Positions 22,697 to 34,916 of a DNA stretch of 64,000 nt are shown one piece after another; position 1 is the stretch's first letter, and each line of letters begins with the position of its first letter. The notes under the pieces are model-generated. The model worked only from the letters and a program-made list of their open reading frames with translations, searched no databases and was not told where the DNA came from. The position numbers and the translations under genes are program-made. Where the stretch lies: NCBI GenBank assembly GCA_019426215.1, contig CM033393.1, forward strand, positions 11,814,046 through 11,878,045, written 5' to 3'. Source of the DNA: Buddleja alternifolia. Lineage: Eukaryota; Streptophyta; Magnoliopsida; Lamiales; Scrophulariaceae.

Positions 22697-23436
22697 TGTT
22701 GGTTAAAAATGAATAATTTGATTGTGATAAAATGGATATGCAAAATCTGAATCGAGGCGAGAGTTGAACTCTCTATCCTTAACACAATATTGCCCCGCTA
22801 TAGCCTTGCTATTGGTGGTACGGGTTCGTGCAATTTGTGTCCCAAGATACAACGATTATTCTCGGGATTGAACCACTTCAAAACCGAGACCCACGAACGA
22901 AATCCTGTTTCGAACTCTCAATAATAACATAATTCAACTCTTGATTTCATTATTCCCGGAATAACAAAACTCAAAGAATGAATATGAATGAAGAGGAATT
23001 GTTATTCGCTCTTAAGAAAATGAATACCCAAGGGGGGTTTATATAGGGATAAAGAGGGGCATAAGAGTCATTAAACTCACTTTAATGACTCACATGTGAT
23101 GTGATCAATGACTCATATAAAATCATTAATGACTCACATGTAATGACCAAACAGATTTTGACTGTCATAAAAACGACCAATCACATGTGTGTTAAAATAC
23201 AGCTCGTACGATCGTGGCCATCAATCGTAATGGGTAGTATCTTTAATTCCTCCTCGTTTAACACGGTTGGATCAGAAGAAATTCACGGTAAACCCACAGA
23301 TTTCAAACCACAACTTCAACATTTAATTTCTCATTCGTCCAAACTCGGATTAGAGAAATTCGAAATGCACACGTGTTATTCGAATTTGTTACCGTAAGTA
23401 CGTCACTCGTACTTTATTTGCATCTGATTTCCAACA
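22697..23436 (-). repeat. 3' LTR of the LARD-like element
   Basis: 740 bp; nearly identical to 27542-28300. It lacks the extra 23-bp GACTCACATGTGATGTGATCAAT copy present there. Confidence 0.9.
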
Positions 23437-26400
23437 ATCCCCCACACGAATGAAATTAACATATGCAGACACATTGAGAGTTCGGGTGAAAAACTATAGC
23501 ATCAGAAGAGGTAGCTTTTGGCTTTGAACCTTTCTTAGTGAAATATAATCGGATTTACTAGGCTGCCCAATGAACGCGATGTCTTGAATTGTTCAGCTGT
23601 TTGTGTAAACCAAGACAATGATATTCACACCGTAGTCTCTCGAACAGATTTCGTTCTCACTGTTGGGTCCATTTTGGCCGTGGCACCCCCTCTTGGATTC
23701 ATAAGTGTTTACATTTTGCCCAATGTTGAGGCGGCCTACACCTCACACTTACATAGGTGACTTCCTATTTAAGAGTATCCTACTATACTCCACCTCATTT
23801 ACATGACAGTATAGGAATCATTAAAAGCCCAGCTTATCCTTTGCTACAACTTGCAGGTTGCACTTCTTTATCCTAGGCAATGGGTTTGGAGATAAACTCC
23901 TAAGCGCCATACTGAATTTTCACAACTTAGTTGTCCCATTGAACCATGATCTTGGGATCTCCAGTCAACATGGTTGGGTTACCGCTGTGTCCATTCTTAA
24001 TTTGTAGTCTTTAACCCCATTCCTCTTGATAGGCAGTCTATTTGATCTCTATGGAAGTCTTTTCGTCAAAGGATCTACTTTATCCTCCATGATCAGTGGA
24101 GATAATGTCATTATAGATCAACTGCTTAATGGTATTATGCCTACGACAAGCCTGTCTAGATTTACCATTACTTATGCCACTATATGCCTTTGTTATTGCA
24201 GACTAACAGTCGCAATTGTATGCACGTGCTATTGCCGACTTATTGTCTCAATATATCAAATTGGGCATATGTGCATATTTCAATATGGGTTCACCATGGT
24301 TCTCAACCAAGTCTTTAGTCACTTTCTTACAAGAGCACTGTTATGGAAACTAAATTTTCCAAGTATAGTCTCAGTAACACAAGTCTTTGGACCGTACCCA
24401 TATCATTTATGTCGAATTCTTTTTCAACATCCTTTCAGTAGTCATGATTACTTACATAATCAACATATCAAACTTTCACACCAGAAAAGGTAGCTTTTGG
24501 CTTTGAACCTTAGTGAAATTTCATACTATGAGCTATGTGTTTTGTTAAAACCACATGTATCACGCTTGTTGATTATGAAGTCGTTTGAAAACATAATATT
24601 TTGTCAAACCTTTCATGCCACTACTTTGGAGCTATGTTCGAGTCCGTATACTGACCCAACATACCCCTCGGTTAGTTCCATGTGAACTTCCTCATCTAAT
24701 CCTTTTGTTTAAGGAACACAGTTTTAATATCCATTTCAAATATCTCAGGGTTATGCAAATTAGCAACAACAATGAATATTTTATGGATTTAATTCTCATT
24801 CCCGAAAACATGAAAAGACGAAATCAAGGTCTACCATTTGAAGGTTCCCTTCGGCTACCAAGTACGCCTTGTAGCCTTGTTAAGGTTTGGGTGTTTTTAC
24901 CTTAACCCACAGCCCCCACATTTGTACGTAACTGTAGGAAATCTTGCCATCTTTCAGGCAGATTCTTACTCTTACTACTACGTGGGACCTTCGTTCAGAA
25001 TGTAGTTATCTAGGACCACGTCCCCCACAATTCTGAATTTATCCAACGCATCATTATCTTCTTTAGAGTATGATTTTGGCGTTCGGAAATATCATTAGAC
25101 CATGGTGAATACTACCACACTTGCATCAAATTCTTTGAACGACGCACCATCGGATGTTTGATCGACTTTCTCGATTGTACTCCAATGGTCAAATCCTTCG
25201 TATTTTGACCAAGTTGTGTACTTCGTACACCACGTCGTCTAGACGTTTCTCTCTTCAGAGAATATGTGCCACAAACATTAGGACCGATCTCACTCAACAA
25301 CTGTATAGTTTAAAGTGACGACGTCCAAGTTTATGCACAACACCACTTTACCTATTCCAACCACAAGTGACGTGATCAAGTTTTCCATAAACATCATCCG
25401 CTCATCAGCCGGAGTGTAAGATGTGCACTTGGTTTGGAACTAGGTTTGGAACTTGGTTAAAACCTGGTTTTTACTCTTTTATACGTCCCATATTTCAACC
25501 TGGGTTCTCTTCTAAATATTGTGTAGTCACTCAGCTTTTCCATCAACTTTATCTAAAGCTATGAATTCTGACATGATCTATACAAGTTGATTTAGATGAT
25601 TTCAATGACACTGCTTCTCCACCGATGGTAAACCAGAACCACTCGTGGACTTAGAGTCGTTTGTGTCAGATATCCAGTATCCTCGAGAAAAGACAACGAT
25701 TCTATATTCCATGATTTTGCCGTCATGAATATCAGAATTTCTTGACTTTATGTACGAGATACGCTATGAAGTGCATATCCAATATGCAGTCAATGGTCCT
25801 TGACCATTTGGATTTTCGGTATTCCAAAACCTCCACATTTTCAAAGTCAAATATCCAGGGAAAACTTTTCTGATGTGGAAGATCAGATTAAACTGCAACC
25901 ACAGAGCATACTCAGAATACCCGAGCTCTAACCACTTGTTGTGGAACTCAGAGTCATATTCCACCAATTATAGAAATAGAGAGTGAATATTGTACTAGAA
26001 AACCACACTAGATTTAATTCCCAGGAAAGATTGGAGGCGTCACAACGGTCGCGCTTAAAACCCAATCTCCTCGACAGAATTAACTAGACAAATTTAATAG
26101 CGCAATATAACACTACAACTATAACTAACAATGGCTATTTGAATAATAAAAAACACCAAGATATAACAAAGTTCCTCATTTCATACGGAGTCTCACTCCT
26201 ACTTTCGAAAATGTAGTTCGCTGAGAGGATTGCCTCTTTCCCCCACAATTCTGCGATACACCAGAATTGATTAAATCCCCTTATCTCCTCGAGATTATTT
26301 TTGGGATAAATAATACCAACAACTTCTGGCGATGCGATTTGGGATATCTAACGTTGCTATCCGCGATGAGCAACAGCGCTCCAAGCGCATCATTTTGGTC

Positions 26401-27541
26401 ATATTAACATAAATCTATTTTATTTAATAGACAAACTCAAAATGATTACATTCATGTTGGGCCGAGCCCACACATGATTTAATAAATGTAAAACAAGCAA
26501 AAGCAAAAAGCAAAAGGCAAAAGGAAAAGTAGCAAAAGGCAAAACTTTTCCGTAATGAACGGCTATTTAGCAATTCTTTTTCATGCTTTTTCATGATGAC
26601 TACTTTATCTCTTTATACTTTAACATTTTTAATATATTAATAAGTAAAAACAAAATAAAAGACAAAGCAAAAAGCCTCTCTTTTTCCCATCCGAGCTTTT
26701 GTGACTTTTATTCTTACATCATCCACTAATATATTATTTAAAAAGTGTTGGCCCACAAGAAAAAACAAAAGGCCAAAAGACACCTCTTTTACCGTAATGG
26801 GCGGCCACTTTTAAGACTTTTGCATTCATTTCCATGATGGCTACTTTAGCTTTTAGTATTAATATAATAAAAAGCTATCATCACCATTGATATCACTCCA
26901 CCAGATTCTCCGATCCGGGAGGATTTTTCAGCGAGATTCGTCGATCCTCGCGTTGCCAGAAATTTGCCATTTTCGGCGGCAACCCAGCTTCGGCATCTAA
27001 GCGACCCATCATTAACGGGATTCGAGGGCCACAAGAAATTCGCTCCGAGCAATTTCTTTTTCGTGAGATTCGAAAATCGCACCTGCCATTTTCATGGCTT
27101 CGCCGGCGAACAGAGACAGCAACATCACCCAAGTACCGTCTGCGATGGGTTACGGCGGTGAATTCACCGACACCTAACCCCACCACACGGCAGATTTGCT
27201 GTCTCAAACCCAGCGACAATTAGTTGTGTTGCACGGCGGCAATTCAACCAAATCGGGTCCAACCCGATTCAAATCTCGATTTTTAGATTTCCAGAATTTT
27301 GATCCAATCGAAAAATTCCAAGAACATCAAAATCAGATTTTAGTTCAAATTATTGTGATTCCAAATCACAAAATTTCAGATTTTTCCAAATCTTTGTTCC
27401 AAACAAATCGGATCTTTCTCTCTCGATTTTCCAGCCCCAAACCTGATTCCAAATTATCAAAATCCAGATTTTTGGCATCAAATCGAGTTATCCAGATTTG
27501 ATCAATTTTACTCACAAATTTGAATAATATTGTGTTAAGTT
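23437..27541 (-). other. Interior of the LARD-like element, no gene recognised
   Basis: 4.1 kb without a supported coding region. The longest minus-strand ORF (26893-27219, 108 aa, Arg-rich) lies near the 5' end of the element, where gag would be expected, but shows no Gag motif. 26480-26880 is an A-rich stretch with repeated CAAAAGGC/AAAAGCAAA words. 26880-27260 is locally GC-richer. I cannot exclude a highly decayed or captured sequence. Confidence 0.5.
23500..24522. repeat. Internal direct repeat of the LARD-like element
   Basis: GGTAGCTTTTGGCTTTGAACC followed by a related TTAGTGAAAT occurs at about 23508 and again at about 24489, close to the 3' end of the element in its own orientation. 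Each copy is ~45 bp. Confidence 0.7.
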
Positions 27542-28300
27542 TGTTGGTTAAAATGAATAATTTGATTGTGATAAAATGGATATGCAAAATCTGAATCGAG
27601 GCGAGAGTTGAACTCTCTATCCTTAACACAATATTGCCCCGCTATAGCCCTGCTATTGGTGGTACGGGTTCGTGCAATTTGTGTCCCAAGATACAACGAT
27701 TATTCTCGGGATTGAACCACTTCAAAACCGAGACCCACGAACGAAATCCTGTTTCGAACTCTCAATAATAACATAATTCAACTCTTGATTTCATTATTCC
27801 CGGAATAACAAAACTCAAAGAATGATATGAATGAAGAGGAATTGTTATTCGCTCTTAAGAAAATGAATACCCAAGGGGGGTTTATAGGGATAAAGAGGGG
27901 CATAAGAGTCATTAAACTCACTTTAATGACTCACATGTGATGTGATCAATGACTCACATGTGATGTGATCAATGACTCATATAAAATCATTAATGACTCA
28001 CATGTAATGACCAAACAGATTTTGACTGTCATAAAAACGACCAATCACATGTGTGTTAAAATACAGCTCGTACGATCGTGGCCATCGATCGTAATGGGTA
28101 GTATCTTTAATTCCTCCTCGTTTAACACGGTTGGATCAGAAGAAATTCACGGTAAACCCACAGATTTCAAACCACAACTTCAACATTTAATTTCTCATTC
28201 GTCCAAACTCGGATTAGAGAAATTCGAAATGCACACGTGTTATTCGAATTTGTTACCGTAAGTACGTCACTCGTACTTTATTTGCATCTGATTTCCAACA
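27542..28300 (-). repeat. 5' LTR of the LARD-like element
   Basis: 759 bp. On the minus strand it carries CCCTATAAA (27881-27889) as a candidate TATA box, about 340 bp from its end. A 23-bp tandem duplication lies near 27928-27973. Confidence 0.9.
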
Positions 28301-28679
28301 AATTGCACTGTGGGACAAGAACTTTCCATTCTTTGATGGAAGATAGTTTTCATTGTTCCTCTCCTTGCCAAGTCCAATAGTATCTATAATTCTCACACAG
28401 TAAGTTGTATTGTGTTTGGTCCCTATGCATATCTGTGTGAAAAAGAGATATAAAAGACATTTGGATTATTGGACTCGTTCTGACATAAAATTACCCCGAT
28501 GAGCGAGCCTAAACATGAAGATGGTCGTTGTAAATGGGGTGATTTTTAAGAGGTTCGGATTTGGGCCTGGTGTAATTCTTAGGATGCACTTGGGATTTGG
28601 GTAGTGGCATATCTACAATCAATAGTGTGATGATGGTTCATATGAGTCCCATGCGGGATTTAATTATCTCGAAAATTGA

Positions 28680-29010
28680 AATTTTGGTTTTTTTTTATTT
28701 TTTATTCTAGGAGAATGGTATCCTACTACCTATAAATCTAGTTCGATAAACTCGAAAAAATAGTTCTCTTGAGGCCAAATTATGCCTAACATATCATCTT
28801 CAAGATAAGGTCTTGAATTTCCATATGAAAAACCAATAAATTCCATGTGGGACACATGCCCGATTGAGCGAGATAGTCTGCGAAGCGGTTTGCTTCGCTG
28901 GGGATATGTGCAATGCAATATCTTTCTAGTCATTCTATATGCAATAAAGTTAATTTATCCTTTACATTTAAATCATAGTAGGGTGAGTGATTTTCATCAT
29001 TGTATAATGC
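28680..29010 (-). pseudogene. LINE RNase H fragment
   Basis: The minus strand encodes YCIAHIPSEANRFADYLAQ with decayed flanking residues, the conserved C-terminal part of the RVT_3 RNase H found in plant LINEs and their relics. T-rich runs at 28688-28707 (plus strand) could be a decayed poly(A) end. No intact target duplication was found. Confidence 0.6.
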
Positions 29011-30300
29011 ACTAGGTGTAACCTTTTTTTTTTACCGTTAAATCTTGATGTAATGTAGCTTACTTTTATCAATCAACTTTTATCAGAATAAGAGTGAAAC
29101 GTCGATCAATTTTATTTCGCTGAATGGACCACAGAGTTATCCAAATCTTTTGGTACTGGCAGTCTTGAAATCAGTGACAAAGCATGTGGCCTTTGCTATT
29201 TATGAACTAAAAGTGGCATTAGTTCTGTATGTTGGCCTTTGAAGATTGCTTTTCCTTCTCCTGAGGTCTATAATGTTAGGAGAGGGATGGTAAACTTATT
29301 CGTCTTAGACCCCACTGCCTTACTTTAGTTTGGTATCCAAAGGTGGGGAATTCAATCAAATGCTCATATTTTGTGGTCATTATCTTATATCGTCATTGGT
29401 ACTTTACAACCACAATCTCATGACAAATTTTAAAGACATACTCCAACGCTCCCCAAAGCAATGGGCTGATTTGTGATTTTGCCAATCAATTTGACAACTT
29501 CTCTAATTACAATGCTAGTTATGTAATCCATTTCTCCAATATAATTAAGATGTGAGTCGATTTTGGAGGTAGTCAACAACGATTAGTTTGCAGTCCAAAA
29601 TTTATCAATATCTCACACTGCTAATATGGAAGAGATTAACTAATATCCAGAAAAATTGCACTAAGACGTGCCGGGTGAGACCAGCAAAATTTACTGAATT
29701 GGAAAGTCAAATGCTACACAACATATCTCATAAATGCTTGATAGTAATGTGGACACCGATGTTGTCACAATCGACGTATGTCGTCCAGGGTTCTCATGTT
29801 GGGTTGGATTGCGTTGTCCCGAAAAAAACGTGCATCATGGTGTATGGTAATTATTGACATGTACTGAGGGTATTGTGGTCATTTGGTAAATGTGGCTACT
29901 TTTGGTTGTATCAATTTGAATAGTTTTAAATGATAACAAATACTAAAATTTGAAATATCGAAAAAACATTGAACAACTTATCAAAAGAATTGTTATGATA
30001 CGTTGATTCAAAATTTAGATACATTGACTTTGTATTTAGCAAAGATGTTAAAAACCTCGGGTTAGATATTAAACAATCTCAGTAGGAATATGCTATTGGA
30101 CTACAATTTTGTTTTACTTGCCGTACAATCTTGTTTTACTTGCCGTACAAGACTTGTGAAGATATTTTCCTTTTATTTTGTATCGAAAATTTGTTTCAAA
30201 AACTTCAAAAATCAGGTGTACAGAACCAAGAGATTTCTCTGTGTTATATAATTGTCTTCAATTTTAATGGTTCATCATGATCATAAAAGTGGTGACGATA
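29011..30300. other. Intergenic DNA, no gene assigned
   Basis: An 89-codon ORF at 29588-29857 has no recognisable domain. A 27-bp direct repeat (TTGTTTTACTTGCCGTACAA) occurs twice at 30108-30150. Nothing else is supported. Confidence 0.45.
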
Positions 30301-30309
30301 GCTAGTGAT

Positions 30310-30489
30310 GGGTGATACTTGGTGGCTCCCGAGAGTCTAACTCCCAAGAAATATTCACTACACAGTGTTAAAACATGTGTGGGGTCTATCAATATATATA
30401 TATATATATATATATTGTATCGTGTACTAACACTTTGTGTGATGGATAGGATCCGAGAGTTGGACTTTCGGAGCCACCAACTATCACCG
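30310..30489. mobile_element. Mutator-type MITE with (TA)n centre
   Basis: 180 bp flanked by the 9-bp duplication GCTAGTGAT (30301-30309, 30490-30498). Ends are GGGTGATACTTGGTGGCTCC and, inverted, CGGTGATAGTTGGTGGCTCC; the pairing continues inward through CGAGAGTCTAACTC. The centre holds a TA dinucleotide run (30391-30415). A 9-bp duplication with long inverted ends fits a non-autonomous Mutator-like element. Confidence 0.85.
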
Positions 30490-31010
30490 GCTAGTGATTG
30501 GCCTAGCTATTATTGCACATAATAAGATTTAAAGATTGAAAGGGATGTGCCCATCTTTTCAATCATTGTTTTCACTTCCTAATAGGAAAATTCTTGGGTG
30601 CACTAGAGAATTTTTCTTGCTAATGCCAATGGATATGATTGTTTCTTCCAAGTGATAGTTAGGTAATAAAAAGTCAGATCGAGTTCAATGATTCGAGTAT
30701 ATATTTTGTGTATATTTCTTTCACGTAAGTGTGTAAAGACCACACACAACCTTATTGTATGAGAGAGAAAGACACTAAAAGCATTAAACTTGGTTTAGCA
30801 TAGATTTCTCCATCGATATGTATACTTCCATTAGGCTCGTTCCCAACTTTAGAAGAAGTCCTGTGGGTGATTGAGCCCAAAGTGAATGAGGAGATGAACC
30901 GTGAGTTGCACAAACCGTATGCACCAGTTGAGTTTCCTTTTCTTCGTCACAAATGCAACACACATAAATCTTGATAAGACTATGGTACATCAAAAGCATT
31001 GCTATTGGTG
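30490..31010. other. Intergenic DNA, no gene seen
   Basis: No supported coding sequence or repeat. Confidence 0.45.
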
Positions 31011-31440
31011 TTAAGATTACGTCTCAAATGTCATAGATGATAGATTGTATGGGGCCTACATATTTGTAATTTACTCATTCTTTATTAATAAAAAAAATAT
31101 TTTAGTTGTTTCATTTAAGTTTTATTGGTATTTGTAAATAGTGTACAATGTTTAGTCTAAGTGATCAAGAAAAAACTTTTACTTGCTATGGTTAGGGAAA
31201 TTGGCGCGAGAAGATTTTGATACTTGATTAATAAACTCATTCACAAATCATAACGAGTTTCGATTAGGAATTGAAATTGGATAGGACTTGTATGACATAT
31301 GCTTTGTATGTGAGTGCCACTCGAACATTATTGGTTAATAGGAGCTTGTGGTATATGATAGTTTTAGCTGCCCGACAAGCCATCTAGTGGCTTGGCCTTA
31401 ACTTGTAAACATTATGACAGTCTTGTCTTATATTATATCA
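31011..31440 (+). repeat. Diverged LTR fragment related to 37936-39621
   Basis: It starts TGTTAAGATTACGTCTCAAATGTCATAGATGATAGA, clearly related to the start of the LTR at 37936. Later words (GAGTGCCACTCGAACA near 31311 against GAGTGCCAGTCGAACA near 38238) keep the same order. It ends at the poly(T) of the LINE. Confidence 0.65.
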
Positions 31441-31720
31441 TTTTTTTTTCGAAATAGGTAAGTATATTATATATTAAATACCAAAACCATGGCAAACATT
31501 CCCCCAGGCATACCTGGTTTCAATCCCTCACATATTTACAACTTATGCAACTCGAAATTTTTTCAACTAACTCAACAACACTACTCTGCGATATAGAAAA
31601 GAGCCTACAGTTCCGTTCAATCTAAACAAAATAAATGATTGCAGAATTTAAAGCGCGTTTCTTACAACTCAAAGTGGTTTGGCCCTTACATATCTGCATT
31701 CCCCATCTTAGGTGTTCTTG

Positions 31721-34700
31721 TCAAGTATATTTGGTACAGTGTATCTTCAGTTTTTGCCAAACTCGGTTAACCACATCCTTGGTGAGTTCACATTGGAAGA
31801 AAAGGTGGTCCCTGGTTTCAACCCCCTGTTTGCAAAACAAACAGTCTTCCTTTGCCAAATCCATCCATTTGCCTAACCTATCTCTTGTTTTCAATCTATT
31901 TTGTATGGCCAACCACAGAAATATTCGACGTCGTGCTATTGGCCCCTTTCCCCAAACCAGATTTTTCCAGTCCGCAATATCAAAATGTTCCATTCCATGT
32001 ACGTATGCTTGCTGAATTGAGAATTTACCACCCCTCCACTGGTTATGAACAATATCCACAGCTTCCAAAAATTTATCCCTGATTACTAACAACTTTTTCC
32101 ACAGCCAAGTACTTGAAGTTTTAGCTTGGACAGTCCAGACATTTGTTCTTTTCAAGTAGTAAGCATGAATCCACCGAATCCACAAAGAATCTGATTTAGT
32201 GGCTATATTCCATATTTGCTTAAAAAGGGCAGCCATATTCCATACTCCCAGATCTATAATACCCAGACCTCCTTCTGCTTTAGGCTTACAAATTGATTCC
32301 CATTTAACTGCTGCCTGTGTCTTCCCCAAAGCCCTACCACTCCACAAAAAGGTCCTACTCATCTTCTCAATTTCCTGAATAACAGTGATAGGTATTGGAA
32401 AGATTTGGCTCCAATACATTTGAATCCCAAACAAGATAGCCTTTATCAATACTACTCTACCAGCTATTGTGAGGAACTTGACTGTCCATGTGGTAATTTG
32501 TTTCAAAATCTTCTCAATAAGTGGCTTACAATTCTTAATTGTTAATCTTGAGGAAATAAGGAGGACCCCGAGGTACCTCATAGGCATCGCCCCCTTCACA
32601 AATCCAGTATCCAGAATGATTTTCCTCTTCAAATCCTCATGAATCCCTCCACATATAATCTAGCTTTTCTCCAGATTGGCTTGAAGCCCAGACACCATAG
32701 AAAATTGTTCAAAAATATATTTGACCCTTCTGATAGACTGTAAATCCCCTTTGCAGAACATCATGAGGTCGTCAGCAAAGCACATGTTCACCAAACCCAC
32801 CCTCCTGCACTTGGGATGATATTTAAACATAGGATCATCTTGCAAAAGTTTAAACCCCCTAGTCAGATTATCTATCACCAAAACAAATAACAAGGGGGAC
32901 ATGGGATTCCCCTGTCTCAAACCCCTCTGTCCTTTAAAATGTCCAGAAACAGACCCATTTAACATAACAGAGTAACTAATGCTAGAGACACAAACCATAA
33001 TCAATTGAACAAACTCAACAGGGAACCCATAAGCATACAGGATATTTTCTAAGAAAGTCCAGTTCACTGTATCATACGCTTTCCTAATATCAACTTTCAT
33101 GACAACCCTGGGACTGATCCCCTTTCTGTTATACCCTTTAACTGTTTCATGACACAGAAGCACATTATCAACAATAGATCTCCCTTGTACAAATGCCCCT
33201 TGGGCTTGATCCACCAATTTAGGTAACACAAGTTTGATTCTAGTACTCATTAATTTTGAGAAGACTTGATAAAAGAGGGTGCTGCAGGCAATGGGCTGAA
33301 AGTTACTTACAGTGGAGGGGTTCTGGCACTTGGGAATAAGGTGCAGGAATGTATGGTGGAGTTCTGTCAGTAGCCTCCTCTTTGAAATACAGTCAAGCAT
33401 AGCCTGGGTAACATTCTCACCAATCAGGTGCCAAGTTCTCCAGAAGATACATGAATTAAATCCATCTGGTCCCAGGCTTTTATCTTCTGGGATTGAAAAA
33501 ACAGCCTTCTTAACTATTTCTTTAGTGAAAGGGGAATTGATTGTCGCCAAATCTGTCACATTTAAAGTATACCCTTGGTTAACAATATTTTGATCAATCG
33601 CTGCACTAGCATTACTGGGGGACCCCATTAGGTTTCGATAAAATTGCACTATCTCATCTTGAATAGTTGTTGGCTTCCCCACCATTTCTCCATTACTGGT
33701 TTTCAAAGTTATGATCCCATTTTGAGCCTTCTTTACTTTGAGTCGAGCAAAAAAATATTTGCTGCATTCATCACCAGTTAAGTAAAACTCAACTTTTGCC
33801 CTTTGCTTAAGAAAACCAGCCTTCGTCTTCATCAAATACTTCAGCTGCTCATAGCTTTCTTTCTTTGCAGTGATCAAAGATGCCTCAAATGGTGTGGAAT
33901 TGAGTTGTTCCCTGATCTCCTGAAGGTGATCCCTAGCAGATTCTACCTGGGCTGTAATATTTGTAAAATGCCCTCTATGTAAGACCTTGAGTCTTTGTTT
34001 AACTTCTTTACACCTTTTCACCACTTTGAACATTTTACACCCCTGCACTTCCATACTCCACCCTTCTTTAACTAAATCCATAAAGTTGGGGTGATGAACC
34101 CACCCATTCAAAAACTTAAATGGAGCTTTTCCCGTCCTCACCTCCCTAATACTTAGCACCATAGGGCAGTGTTCTGGGATTTCTTGATCTTTAAATTGTA
34201 CCATAAACCCCTCCATTCTGAGAAACCACTCCCCATGCGCAATGACTCTATCTAATTTACAATATAGTCTAGATGCGTCTTAATGATGGTTACACAAGTA
34301 TAAAAGGCCCCGGAATAAGGCAAATCCTCAAGCCCTATCTGTTAAAAACAACTCTGCATATCATTATTACCTCCGGTAAAACTCCCATCACTACTCAATT
34401 TCTCATTGTTCTTCAAAGTAGTATTCCAATCCCCCATCAGTATCCAAGGCTTAGTGTAATTCTGATCCAGTAGTTCCTTCCATAAAGTTTTCCTCCCCAG
34501 TTCATCATTATGTGCATATATCATTGAAAGTATAAAGTTAGACTTTCCTCCTTGCATTTTACATGTAAAAGCTTGGTCAATAACTCTAAGGACAGTAGAT
34601 ATGACCTTATTTTTCCTCCAGAGGAGCCAAATTCGCCCATTCGTTGCTGCCACGTAATTATTTATGACAATCCAATCTTCACCCAAACATTTCTAAACCT

Positions 34701-34836
34701 TCTAAAAATTCCCTGGCCTTACTCTAGTCTCGACTATATCCATAACATCTATTTTATTGGTTGAAATCAACTTCTTCACAGCACCCTGCTTAGCCGTTGT
34801 ATTCAACCCACGGATATTCCATGTTGCTATCTTCAT
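31721..34836 (-). pseudogene. LINE ORF2: endonuclease, RT, zf-RVT
   Basis: It starts at an ATG at 34836 with TWNIRGLN, the first motif of APE-type endonucleases; GDWNTTL near 34415-34436 is a later one. RT follows: a region with IPKCQNPSTVSNFQPIAC, FVQGRSIVDNVLLC, KVDIRKAYDTVNW, GLRQGNPMSPLLFVL and the catalytic FADD near 32764-32780. The C terminus carries a zf-RVT domain with CLFCKQGVETRDHLFFQC. A frameshift lies between 34342 and 34216, a stop in the endonuclease near 34663, and TAG at about 32657. No RNase H follows the zinc domain, unlike the LINE fragments at 19199 and 28680. Confidence 0.9.
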
Positions 34837-34916
34837 AAATCAGGGGAAACTTCAATCCCTTGTCCTGCCCTTTGTTCAACTTGACTTAAAACTTGGAAAA
34901 GGTTAGACAAAGCATG

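Larger units (their letters stand above)
22697..28300 (-). mobile_element. Young non-coding LTR element (LARD-like)
   Basis: Two LTRs (22697-23436, 27542-28300) with TGTTGG...CCAACA ends are nearly identical apart from a few single differences and one 23-bp tandem duplication. AATTG is duplicated outside (22692-22696, 28301-28305). Orientation is minus: the reverse complement just inside the left LTR reads GTGTGGGGGAT before TGTTGGAAATC, a classic polypurine-tract/LTR start, and the LTR TATA box reads on the minus strand. No canonical initiator-Met primer site lies inside the 27542 end. The 4.1 kb interior has no gag-pol domain I can recognise on either strand, so it must have moved using proteins made elsewhere. 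Confidence 0.85.

Noticed and set aside
22697..23397. 98-aa ORF repeated at 23101 and 27965 as a gene
   Set aside because: It is the same LTR sequence read on the strand opposite to element transcription; repeated only because LTRs are repeated.
25112..25967. Minus-strand ORFs inside the LARD-like element
   Set aside because: Short, interrupted and without Gag, protease, RT or integrase motifs; not enough to call a coding remnant.
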